In this document: positions 22,501-33,000 of the stretch, in pieces
Position numbering within the stretch: position 1 is the stretch's first letter
Layout: each line of letters opens with the position of its first letter
Notes under the pieces: generated by a model
Database searches by the model: none
What the model was told of the DNA's origin: nothing
What the model saw: only the letters and a program-made list of their open reading frames with translations
Program-made: the position numbers and the translations under genes
Origin: Protonemura montana
Taxonomy: Eukaryota; Arthropoda; Insecta; Plecoptera; Nemouridae
Reading direction: 5' to 3'
DNA length: 64,000 nucleotides
Assembly: GCA_947568835.1 (NCBI GenBank)
Contig: OX387611.1
Location: forward strand, 8,684,001 to 8,748,000

Positions 22501-25500
22501 ATTAAAGTGAAGCCATGCTGCGTCACATTCATTCAATATCGAGAAATCCAAAAATAAAACTTTTGATACATTTTTCAAGTGTTAATTCTTAATATCTAGC
22601 GAAATTGGCAGGGGATTTTAGAAGGAACCAAATTCTAAATTCTTTAAATGTTTCCTAACTTTCCGAAATTCCAAACATGGAGAGGAATATTTGAAAAGTT
22701 AGCAACGGTTCTTATTGATAAATATCTCATGACTCACGTTCACCATCCGTGCATCAAGAACTGCGTATGCGTGAGTCGGAACGAGCCCAGTGCGTTCCGC
22801 ATCCGCGTCGCTGAGTTCCCCGGTCGCAACTGTCGCAAGAACGTGCCCGGTTTTGATCCGCGTCAGCAGCGTGTCGAACAGCTTGTCGCGGTTCCAGTCG
22901 GAACTGTCGGAACGGATGGCCGCACGTTCCGGGATCCAGCCGGTCAGCGCGTGCAGGTCGATGTTCTGGAAGGAATGACCAGTTCTGTTGGTGTTCTTTG
23001 ATTACGGACAAATTCTTGTGCTTGGAAAAATTTGATGAGGTTAACATTAAAAAAAGGTTTATTGAGGGTTTAGCAGTCTCAAAAACAGGTCATCTATCTG
23101 CAAGAAATTACAATATCAAATTTTTTAACACTGAAAATGAAGATGACTCTCAGGGCACCCGTAGTTATTGCCAGGATACTAGATATGGATTTCTTTTTTT
23201 CAATTTTTCACAAGTCAGTTAAACTTTTCAATTTTTGACTTCTGCAGACATTTCTCGTTTCGACATGTCACATGATGAGAGTGTGCTTTCAAGAATAAAC
23301 GTGTATTGAACAGTGGAACAAACTCAATAAAATGTAAAATGAGCATTACTCACCATGAATGATAAAAGCCTGAGCTGTTACACATTGTGGGTATAGGGTC
23401 TATGCTCTGGAACTGCCTGATTTAAAAACATTTTTACACAAGATATTTTTTTCTTGAAAACCTGTAAAGGGCCAACTCTAAATTTTGGCACAAATATTTA
23501 TTCATATGTTGTCATTTTGTTTAGGTAAATTAAAGGGGAGGGTTTTTTCCAGTGGCGTTTTTTGAAAATGCAGATGTAGAAAATCAAGGTAAATTAGCTG
23601 TCAACCAAGTGGTACATATTATTATATATTCAAGTAGGGAATTTAATTCGCTTTCAGATGAGCTCTCCTGGAACTCTGTAGCTGTCATACAACTCGAGAT
23701 AAAGTATATAATGTGACGGTGATAGCGCGCGGGGGGTGAAAACATCCGAACTTCAACCCCCTGTAACTTTTGAACTCTTCGAGTAAAAAACAAACAAAAA
23801 AATACTTTTACTCAAACTAACATTCTGAACAAGTGTGCCGAATTTCATGAAATTTTGAGTTGGTCAGGGTCAAGGGTGGTCCTATTTGATATGGAAGGAC
23901 CCAAATAGGTAAATTTCAATTCATACTAAAGTTACAAATCTATGGTAAAAAATAATTTTGAAGGGTAAATGCCCCTTTAAGATGCAGCAAAAGCAAGTAT
24001 TTAGAATTCCGAACTCACGCTGTTGGACCCGGGAAAGTCGTACCCGCCCATGACTTTCATGTACGCCTTCTCGAGCAGCGAGATCCAGATCTCCGAACGG
24101 TTCGTAGAGTACGAGCACAGCAGGTCGCCGTGGCGATTTACGGGCAGAAGGTCGTCGATGATCACCTTGCGCGGGATGCCGTTGATATGAAGCTTGACCA
24201 TGTACTTGCCTGGAACGGAAACAAGATTCAAATTGTGTTCAGAGTTCATTTGTAGTTAGCTATTGGGCATTGTGTACATTTTTTATTATTTTATTTTGAA
24301 TTACTAGTTGTACAACTATTTCCTGATTATAAATCAAGTCTAGGTTCCGGTGTGAACATAGATACAACTAGTTGATTCCATCAAGTTGAGGTGTAAGGAA
24401 CTCTTCCAGGCTATAAAATAGTTCTGTAAGAAATATTTCTAGCCTATTTTTTAAGGTAGCGCAATCTTTGGCTTCTTCAACTGCCACCGATAGCAACTGG
24501 GGACTTGCAAGGACCACCAAACATACGGAAATACGTTCCTCGTTGATTCTTGACAGCTGTCACTGAGGTAAGCTCACCGAAAGGGTTCACGATCGGTTCT
24601 TTCTTGCGATTTCGTGGATAGATGATGGACGTGACCAGCCGTTTGCCGAACCGCTTCTCGTAAAGCGCACTGACGGCCAACGACGCCACAAACGAACAGT
24701 CGGAAACGACCTGGAAACGAGAAATTCCGATGTTGCTTTATTGATTGATTATTGGGATTCCACGACGCACTGTTTTGACAACTGGCCCTGCGGCACTGGT
24801 CTAATGGCGTTGGTGAATGAGTGGATGATGATGTTCCTAGCCTAAAAATGTTAAGTTAGTAAAAGCGTGTGGTACAAACACAGCATTACCGTTTGCTTGA
24901 TGCTGAAGCAATCGACATTGTTCCCAGCAACCATAACCGGATGTTCGCTAAGCTCGTCTGGCCTCGCCCATTTGGCAAAGTCCCTGCGCTGCTTTGGGGA
25001 CAGCGCAAGCAAGCCTGCAAACACAAGGAAAATCACACATTGGATCGACTACTCCAGCCTGGCGAGGAACCCAGTTCCTGTCCAACAGCACCAAGGACCG
25101 ACCACCGCTTAGCCTTGTCACTTTGACACACTGTGTTGGCTGCTCCTGTCCAACAGCACCAAGGACCGGCCACCGCTTAGCCTCGTCCCTTTGACACACT
25201 GTGTTGGCTGCTTCTGTCCAACAGCACCAAGGACCGGCCACCGCTTAGCCTTGTCCCTTTGACACACTGTGTTGGCTGCTTCTGTCAAACGTCACCAAGG
25301 ACCGGCCAACGCTTAGTCTTGTCCCTTTGACACACTGTGTTGGCTGCTTCTGTCAAACGTCACCAAGGACCGGCCACCGCTTAGCCTTTTCAATAGACCA
25401 GTAGACTATAGACCACACATACTGTGTTGATGCTGTCCCTGTGGCACTGGTCTATTGTCTGTCAGTGAATGACTAACCTAAGGTTACCGCAAAGTTTACC

Positions 25501-27263
25501 ACATTTAGAAAGAACTAATTATCAAATTAAAACCCTATACATGCGACAAAAAAAAACAGAAAAAAAAGCAGAATTGGACAACATATTCAAGAAAAGTAGG
25601 TTTTTAGATTAATGACTTATTTGAGATAACAATCAAATATGGCTCGTGGTATTTGAAAAAGAATTGGATGGTAGAACTAAGTATTTTGTGAAACATGTAG
25701 CTGAAGTTAAGTAGTGGGATCTTTTAACCCGATAATTAGGGGCATTTGTAGTTTCAATGGAGATTTGTCTTCAATCATTTGAATCCTGGCTAGCAAATAG
25801 TTTATATGAAACAGGTACCTACCTTCCTTATCAGTGAAAGGCATAGTGTACTGGAACTTCTCGGCTAGATCCACGCTCATGAACGGCACATACTCCTTGC
25901 TGTTGATTGCTGATGTTCGCAGTAAGACCCGTTTTTCGTCTTCTGTGTAGCCGGCCTGGCCACCGGTTATCTTCAAGTGGGCCGAGCTGCCTCGATGGAG
26001 TTGGCCTGGTGGGCGAGGGAAAGGCATTGTTGCAATTATGTGATCTAACACTGTGACCAAGACCCTTATCCAGTTTCCTTTGTTGGAGTTGCCATGAACT
26101 TTTCCTTGCTGCAAAGAAACCTAGTACCATACTACCTGAGCGCTAATGTTAAAATGTCTTCGCGAAAAAATGGCTGCCAAATGACTACTTTACTGCGACA
26201 AAAATTAAAAATGGTGGAGCCTTCGTCGTTTCGAGTGTTAAGAAATTCATAAGAACTTGCATTTGATTGGTTTATGCTCAATCAATCAGAACCAATCATA
26301 AACTTTATAAATGGTATACAAATAGCAATATTTTGAGTAGTAATTATTTATTTGTCTTGGTTTGTTAAAAAGGACAGCCTCGAGGGCAATCGAGTGGCAT
26401 CTACTGTTACCATGTGTTGCCAGATCGTTTGCTCATTCACATAACGCTGGTCGTCTGCAATTTTAAGCCGAAAGTGCTTTAATTTCTGAACGAAATTTAA
26501 TTTCGTACCTCTAGGGTCAGTGGCACGAACGGGAACCACCGCAGGAGGCCGAGGAGCCGGAGGTGCAGATGGTGTGACTGCACTTGCCGCCATAGACTCG
26601 TCTTCTTCGTCCACAGGCGATATTCCCTTGAGCTGCTCGGCCCTCTCAAGTGCTTGCTTAGCAAGCGCTATGATCTTGTTTTGGAGCGATTCATCTGTCA
26701 TTGACGCTTTCTGCACAGAAATAACAGTGTTTAATTTATTTCATTCACTATTCATATCTTATTAAATTGATGACTGCAGAATAATGGAAGCTTACCGCAT
26801 TAATGGCCAACTCAACAGCTTGGGAATATAGTTCGATGGCTTCGTCCTTTTTTCCTTTCTCGTCTGCATCCAAAGCTTGTTGGAACAAGAAGTGACATCT
26901 TTGTAGTTGCTTTACGTTGTTTGATTGTGTCACATTTACTGGATGCTGATTTCGACCTAGAAATCAGACAGGCAAATATAATTTTTATGTTTATGGTACG
27001 AGTTATGTCAGTTTATGTCAACATGTGTTCCAATCCAACTTACGTAGCTCGTCCAGCTGATTTGCGCGATCTCGATATTCTTCAGATTTGGAGAGGAAAG
27101 CATCACGGTTAGATTCGTCATATGAGGCTGCCGTGCTGAGAAATCTAGCTGCTTCACGGTAATAGTACGATGCAATTTCATAGCGGCCTTCCCGGTCGAA
27201 TTGGACAGCGCGACCAGACGAAGTCTGGGCATCGTCGACAATGCCCTGCACATGTCCTGACAT
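16505..27263 (-). CDS. CAPN7: Calpain-7, cysteine protease with N-terminal MIT domains
   Basis: Atypical calpain that binds ESCRT-III subunits through MIT domains. Exons in transcript order: 27263-27044, 26956-26796, 26710-26509, 26005-25823, 25014-24890, 24710-24578, 24209-24019, 22965-22738, 22060-21816, 19528-19326, 18764-18556, 17974-17822, 16811-16729, 16649-16505. All junctions are GT-AG and in frame and give 826 residues (human 813). Two MIT repeats lie in about residues 1-150. The protease core carries the full triad: Cys302 (VVSDCSF), His470 ([11 protein letters not shown]) and Asn490 ([11 protein letters not shown]). Two calpain-type beta-sandwich (C2-like) domains follow and end in [16 protein letters not shown] near the C-terminus. 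No EF-hand domain is present, as expected for CAPN7. Introns hold 39-bp, 50-bp and 68-bp minisatellites and SINE fragments. Confidence 0.97.
16905..17145. mobile_element. Short inverted-repeat element (MITE-like) in CAPN7 intron 13
   Basis: The left segment (about 16915-16970, with gaggaagggagcgcaact and cggagaaaaaaattggc) is matched by the reverse complement of about 17085-17140, giving imperfect terminal inverted repeats of roughly 45-50 bp. Inside, a gagaattttgtagaaat motif is mirrored as well. No coding content. Confidence 0.55.
17150..17370 (+). repeat. Dispersed repeat shared with 38015 and 39245
   Basis: In CAPN7 intron 12. The blocks gcaaatctgtttgcatgg, tctcacgtattctcaca, attattctgcgggaaatttg and the ttggtttcccaagaagt end recur in the same order at about 39260-39420 and, more diverged, at about 38030-38170. 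Family unknown. Confidence 0.6.
18060..18420 (+). repeat. 50-bp minisatellite in CAPN7 intron 11, about 7 copies
   Basis: The unit contains accacagataaagcttacac followed by agatattccatccttatgag. It is repeated about every 50-58 bases, with aac/aag variants alternating. A degraded copy lies in SLC33A1 intron 7. Confidence 0.9.
19575..21790 (+). repeat. 39-bp minisatellite, about 57 copies, in CAPN7 intron 9
   Basis: Unit of 39 bp: ggatctagctacacagatgg followed by tctgtcctatgttgaaagt. A 38-bp variant lacks one T (agcacacag in place of agctacacag) and shifts the frame. The g/a state of gttgaaagt versus gttaaaagt alternates along the array. Frames of 96-247 codons are 13-residue repeats without meaning. 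The array fills almost all of a 2.3-kb intron. Confidence 0.97.
22195..22310 (-). mobile_element. tRNA-like SINE, diverged, in CAPN7 intron 8
   Basis: The minus strand reads gtccaaatagctcagatggt (tRNA A-box-like) followed about 40 bases later by a degraded B-box (gaatcaaattcc). A related sequence in the same order lies at about 32893-33000, so this is a dispersed family rather than a tRNA gene. Confidence 0.55.
22375..22425 (+). mobile_element. 5S-derived SINE fragment
   Basis: tatcaacctctcgacagcat followed by gaatttgtgggggaatt matches the middle of the SINE body. Confidence 0.5.
24745..24845 (-). mobile_element. 5S-derived SINE tail in CAPN7 intron 5
   Basis: Minus-strand tail: ttgattgattattggg, cgacgcactgttttgacaac, ggcactggtctaatggcgtt, gtgaatgagtggatgatgat. 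The head and body are absent. Confidence 0.8.
25075..25400 (-). repeat. 68-bp minisatellite in CAPN7 intron 4
   Basis: About 4-5 copies of the 68-bp family, with ccaacagcaccaaggaccgg in each unit. The array starts 61 bases upstream of the 3' splice site of exon 5 when read along the transcript, so it lies close to the branch-point region. Confidence 0.95.
26130..26430 (+). repeat. Dispersed repeat in CAPN7 intron 3
   Basis: Shares ordered blocks with 53905-54160 and 32995-33370: tggctgccaaatgactact, a gtggagcc/gtcaccgt block, a catttgattggttta or catttgagactggttta block, caatattttgagtag, then ccatgtgttgcc or cacgtgctgccggctcgttt. It abuts exon 3 and supplies the apparent in-frame extension of that exon. 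Confidence 0.65.
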
Positions 27264-28675
27264 CTTCGCCTACACCCTTTTTCAGTAGGTCAATAATTTT
27301 GAGAAAATCGGTTTAAAAGTGTATCTTCATGGCCCTAGCTGCTCTCGGTACTGGCACAATTACCTTCATATCAAAAACAATGTCATGACAGATGCTCATA
27401 CATGTTCGTATATTACAGAAACGAAAAACATAATCGATACTGTGGTTAGATAATTTGAAAGTTAAGGCTTAAAGACAGTTACTCTGAGATCAAGAACGAC
27501 AGACACTAGTTACAGCGAAGGAAAATAGAATTATACTCTGTCGTGATGTAAACATGACTCAATCAAAAATGTTCTCGACGCCATGACATAGTGACGGCCA
27601 AACAGCTGTCTTTGGGAGGGGCATTTAAAATTAATCCTATCCACCAAAGACCTATCCACTTACATAATTGACACTCCTGCTTCAACAAGTTCAGGAAAAC
27701 GGGTCCAATTTCTAGGAGCTTGCACAATTCTAATGGCATTCGCGTAGAAGGTGAGCAACACTGTTTTTGAAGACGATTTTCTCCGAGATGAAAACTCGAG
27801 AACGACTTAATCCTTTTTTTTTCATTTTTGAAGATCTGGGAGAGTTGATACCCAGTTGATACCCCTGAGCAAGCAGGTTATTCACAATTAACCAGGTTAT
27901 TACCAAACGCATCTTCCTACTTGTGTTGAATTTCTGATTTGTCTTCTTGTCAGTGGCGTAACACGGTAACTAGGTATCCCTGGGCCCAGGGGCAAGATTT
28001 TTCATTGCCCCCCGCCCCATCAGTCTAATGTTTCTGTATTGCACACATTTCTATACATTCACTTGCGAGTGCTGAAAAAGATACAAACAATAAGTATGGT
28101 TGCTAGAAATAAACAATTCTTTGCGATTAAGTAATTATTCGAGTTCGCAGAAGGCGATCCAAGGTGAAAAATGACGTGTAGATGTTTCCAGACACGAATT
28201 CCATTTGCCCCGGGGGTAGCTGCCCTTGATATTAACGGCTAATTGTAGTTTTTCTGTCAGAAAATAGCCAGCACAGTTGACAATACGCGACATCAAGTGC
28301 TGTTGATTAGCCAAGCCTCGTTTTGGATTTAGTTTCTTAGTAGCTGGCAGAAAATCTTCGTTTTGACTCGGTACAAGTAGGAAAAGACAATGAAGTACGA
28401 CACAAGCTTTTATCAACAAGGAAATATTTCGTACGGTCAACAACGATGTCCGGGTCATGCTTGTGAGGACTTAGATTATTCATTATTTCTGCGTGTCGGG
28501 AAATTTGGGCTGTTTCGACATGACGAGAACGCAAATATTTCAGTCTCATACGCGTTCTGAGACGACTGAAAGATAGCGTTATTAAATTTAATATCCAGTG
28601 ATATTCACATTAAAGTGACGACAGATTGAGAAAGTATTTGCGCGATATCTTTAGCCTGCTCTTTTTGGGTGATAT
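27264..28675. other. Intergenic between CAPN7 and DHDDS, transposon debris
   Basis: It should hold the CAPN7 promoter (minus strand). At about 27951, cagtggcgtaacacggtaac followed by a gggcccaggggcaag block resembles terminal repeats of hAT-type DNA transposons. At about 28330-28560 on the minus strand, two overlapping frames (MRLKYLRSRHVETA and ISLLIKACVVLHCLFLL) vaguely recall the end of a PIF/Harbinger-type transposase broken by a frameshift. Both assignments are weak. Confidence 0.25.
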
Positions 28676-29575
28676 ATTAGATAGATAGATAGATAGATTT
28701 TATTGTCATTAAAAAGACCATTGCATTAAATAATGCTGGCGTACAGACATTTTGAGAGATTATTTTATACAACACTGGCTATACCAATAATAATTAATAC
28801 AATAAAAATAAAATAAAATAATACAATACAATAGTAAAATCGTGCCCGTCAGAGCATTGTCTTAATATATAAAAATGTCATGATATAAAAGAAATTAAAA
28901 AAATAACACAAAACATAATATTTACATTAGTATCACAAACAAATAAAAACACAACAATCATTCCAAATACATTAGTTAGAGGCTGCTAAAAAATTCGTTT
29001 ATGCTATAACAGGCCTTGTCAATTAATAAAACTTTTAATCTATTTCTAAAAACAGAGAGAGATGGTGCGTTTTTTATATACTCTGGAAGCCTATTATAAA
29101 TGTCTATGCCTATATTTTCTGGTGAATCTATGGATGTATGATGATTTTTTCTTAGATTATCTCTATTTCGGGTAAGATAGTGGTGTTGGTCCTTTACTTT
29201 TGGTAAGCTATCAAATTTATATTTTATTTTCACTGTTACTATTAAGATGTATAGACTGAAGATGGTTAAGATTTGTAATTGTTTAAACAGTGGTTTGCAG
29301 TGCACTCTACTTTTTTTTCCATAATTAATCGTAATGCTCTCTTCTGGAGAACAAAGATTTTAATACTCTTTTTGGCATTTCCCCAGAATTCCAGGCCATA
29401 TCTTACTCTGGATTCGAAATTTGCGTAATAAACCATTTTTGTTACTCCTGTGTCTGCAATCTTACGAATTTCCCTTATAGAGTAAAGTGCGCTGCATAAT
29501 TTAGACGCCAGGTTTTCGATATGGAATCCCCACTTTAATTTGTCGTCAATCGTAAGACCAAGGAATTTGGCTACT
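28676..29575 (-). pseudogene. 5'-truncated non-LTR retrotransposon (reverse transcriptase C-terminus)
   Basis: On the minus strand from about 29570, VAKFLGLTIDDKLKWGFHIE opens the region after the reverse transcriptase catalytic core, and RVRYGLEFWGNAKKSIKIF follows. After a frameshift at the homopolymer run near 29312 the second part continues (YLTRNRDNLRKNHH, NIGIDIYNRLPEYIKN, NRLKVLLIDKACYSINEF) and stops at 28976. The element ends in a 3' UTR of about 280 bases and a tetranucleotide run (tagatagatagatagat at about 28680), with ttttattgtcatt next to it. This layout is typical of Jockey/CR1-type LINEs in arthropods. It is a dead copy: truncated, frameshifted and without a catalytic core. 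Confidence 0.8.
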
Positions 29576-30071
29576 TTTACATTAACAATAAAAAAATGTT
29601 AACTGCCTTTGAAAAAAAAAAGGTTACCATAATGAAACAATTATTAATGTAGCCAAGCTTAAAAAAAAAAATAATAACTGGTAAAGAAAAAAAAACACGC
29701 AGAGTAGCTTACCGACGTTCTTGCTTGAGACTGTTCCTGAAGAGGCAGTGTTAAAAGTTAGGTGTCACAAGATAAGTTTTGCCAAACAAATCAAATCAAT
29801 TATCTTCCCATTCTCGTTTTTTTTTGTTTTTTTTTTCACTGTCTTAAACTAAGGGGCAAAACTTTTTCGGCTGCTTGAAAGCAAAGCTAGCCGATGAGGT
29901 CAGTCTTTGTGCTGGCATCTTTCACACACAGACTAGACAAGGCAAAGAATATTTGCATTAACAGAATCAGATTTTTGAGTCTAATTGTTTCAAGTTTAAT
30001 TGAACTAACATTGTACTGCATCAAACATTTTTTTTCTTTAAATTGAAGTTGTTTTAAGCAGGTATTTCACA

Positions 30072-33000
30072 ATGTCATGGTTCAGAGAAAATTCATCAAA
30101 TTGGATTAAACGCATGGGTATAAAAGTGATTGCAATGGGGCCGGTTCCAAAGCATATTGCCGTCATTATGGATGGTAACAGAAGGTACGCTAAGAAGCAC
30201 AATTTGGATGCGATTCAAGGACATATACAAGGGTACGTTTACAAAGTGATTGTTGTTCGTTGATACTTGCTCGATTTGATCTATATTGAGCTACATTCTG
30301 AAAATATCATTCCTACTGTTCTTTTGTTTGCTATATATTTTGAAACGGATAAAAAAACAAATTTTATTATTATCAACACTATAACCGTCTCAAAAATTGA
30401 TGCCCAAACGGGGACATTTGGGTATTTGAACATTTGTCCGCGTTTGGGCATCAATTTTTGAGACGGTCATAGTGTTGATAATACTAAAATACCCAGCGCA
30501 TTGCAAGCGTTTGCAATTTAAATAAGATTTCATCCTAAATTAACACAAATATTCTAAAATCACACTGTTTTATTCTGTTAGATGAAATAAAACGCATTTC
30601 CAGATGTTATTTTGTGCTGATCTCCGTTTGAATTTTTTTTTCTTTTTTAAATCAAAGGATTCCCAAATTTGAAGCCGCTATTTAAAGTCGCTATAGGGTC
30701 ATTCCATGTCAAATCAACCGACCAAAAAACCGCCACCTCTCAGAAATCGACCAAACTTGGTAGGATGATGACCACATTATTTCTCTTGTTGATTTGTTTT
30801 TTTGTTTGCCTCTGAGTCAAATGGTTCGCCCGGTACGGCCCCGAAACGGCGGGACGGCACTGAATTTTGGGGTACACGCGTCTTTTTTCTTTCTCAAATT
30901 GCGTCGGCTGTAGATAAGATAGATTAATGAAAAATATGTATATGAAAGGTATTGAAATTTTGTTTTATAAAACATGAATTTCGTTAAAAAAAAAGTAAAA
31001 AAATCCCCCCCTTCCCCCTTTTTATTTTTTCTACCCCTATTATCTTTTTAAGAAATATTTTTATTTTCTTGAAAAAATTCTATTTGATAGCTATAAGTAT
31101 AAACTCCATTTTCTGAAAGTTTCAGAGTGGGAGAGCGAGGGAATTTTGAGATAAAAATTAAAAAGTATCGCCGAGTGTAAAAAATCGCATGTTTTTACAT
31201 GTGTTTACGTGCATATGGGATAGTTCACACAAAATCAACACATCATTAAACCTGACCAACTTTTATGTGAAATAAAAGTATGCTTACGCATAAAGTAGGC
31301 TTAAAACAGACTTTCACTATTTTTTTCAAAATTTTGTCTCGCATCGTTCATGCGCAGTAGCAGTCCAAACTTGAGGACTTTTCAGTGTTTTTGTTCGCCT
31401 TCCAAGACGTTTGTGCTTCTAGCTAACGACCCGTTAATGATAACGAAAAAATAAAAACACTGATGGGAAGCTGAGAAAATTTAGAAAAGGTCGAATTGAA
31501 AAGAAACTTAAAAATATGAAAACTACCCTTAATGTACAAACATCCCCTAAATTGAGAACAAAAACAATCTACCCTACTTTGAACTTGACAAAAATTTACT
31601 AAAACCTCACCAAAGAGCTGGCCAAGCTGATCTGAAAGTTTCGTGACGACTAACTCGCCAGTTTCTGAGATACAATTTTTTTCTCGGTTAAATATGTGTA
31701 GTAGGTTAATTAGCACATCTCGTAAATTTGTGACATTCCGATTCGATTCAGAAATCATGATAAAAAAATATCTAAAATCTAAGCTTAACCAGTTCTTTGG
31801 TGATGTTTCGTTAAATTTTCGTTAAGTTAAAAGTAGGGTAAATTGCTTTTCTTCTCAATTTAGGGGATGTTTGTCCATTAAGGGTTGTTTTTATTTTTCT
31901 AAGTGTTTTTTTCTACTCATCTTTACTTAAAATTTTTCGGCTTCCTATTGGTGTTTTTATTTTCTCGTTATCTTTAACGGTTCGTTAGCTAGAAGCCCAA
32001 ACGTCTTGGAAGGCGAACCAAAACACTGAAAAGTGCTAAAGTTCGGACTGTTACTGCGCATGAACGGTGCGGGACAAAATTTTGAAAAAATTACTGAAAT
32101 TCTGCTCTAAGTCTACTTTATGCCTAAACATACTTTTATTTCACATACAAATTGGTCAGGTTTAATGATGTGTTGATTTTTTGTGGACTATCCCATATAC
32201 GCGTAAACACGTGCAAAAACATGCGATTTTTTACACACGGCGATACTTTTGAATTTTCTCTCAAAATACCTTTCAAGTAATTTTTTTTCATTAATCTACC
32301 TTAACTACAGCTGACGCAATTTGAGAAAGAAAAGAGGCGCGTGTGCCCCAAAATCCAGTGCCGTCCCGCAGTTTCCGGGCCGTACCGGGCGAACCGTTTG
32401 GCCCAGAGGCAAACAAAAAAATAAGTCAACAATAGAAATGATGTGGCCATCATCTTACCAAGTTTGGTCGATTTCTGAGACGTACCGGGTTTTTTTGGTT
32501 GGTTGATTTGACATGGAATGACCCTGGTGCTAAATAAATATTATTTTATGTGACAGGACTTATCCAAACGTCCTCTTTCAAAATATCGGCTAAACGGGGA
32601 AAATCAATTTTATCTTTTGTGACATTACGATTGCATTCTGAGATGTGCCTCCTGGACTATTAATTAAGATAAATATATTTTTGTTTTCTTTGTTACAGTT
32701 TCGAAGAACTTGCCGATACAATGGCATGGTGCGGATTATTGGGCATCTTCGAATTGACAATCTACGCATTCAGCATCGAGAATTTTAAACGAAGTTCAGG
32801 AGAAGTCGATGCCCTCATGGAACTGGCAATTCAAAAGTTTACGCGCCTTTTGGATGAAACGTAAAGAAAAACAAATATTTCTTTTTATTGTTAGGAACAC
32901 TAACAACCTCTCAAAAATCGGGTCCATGAATCCCGCTCTCCACCTATCGTGGGTGTTGCTCTAACCAATAGAACCGTTGAGTGTAGGTTATAGGTAGAGA

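Noticed and set aside
26348-26505. C-terminal extension of CAPN7 exon 3
   Set aside because: It lies beyond the GT donor at 26508 and runs into a dispersed repeat. The next exon at 26005 continues the family sequence in frame.
28135-28560. Confident PIF/Harbinger transposase call
   Set aside because: Only a short hydrophobic motif in one frame and an Arg-rich piece in another recall the family. There are no catalytic residues or terminal repeats to support it.
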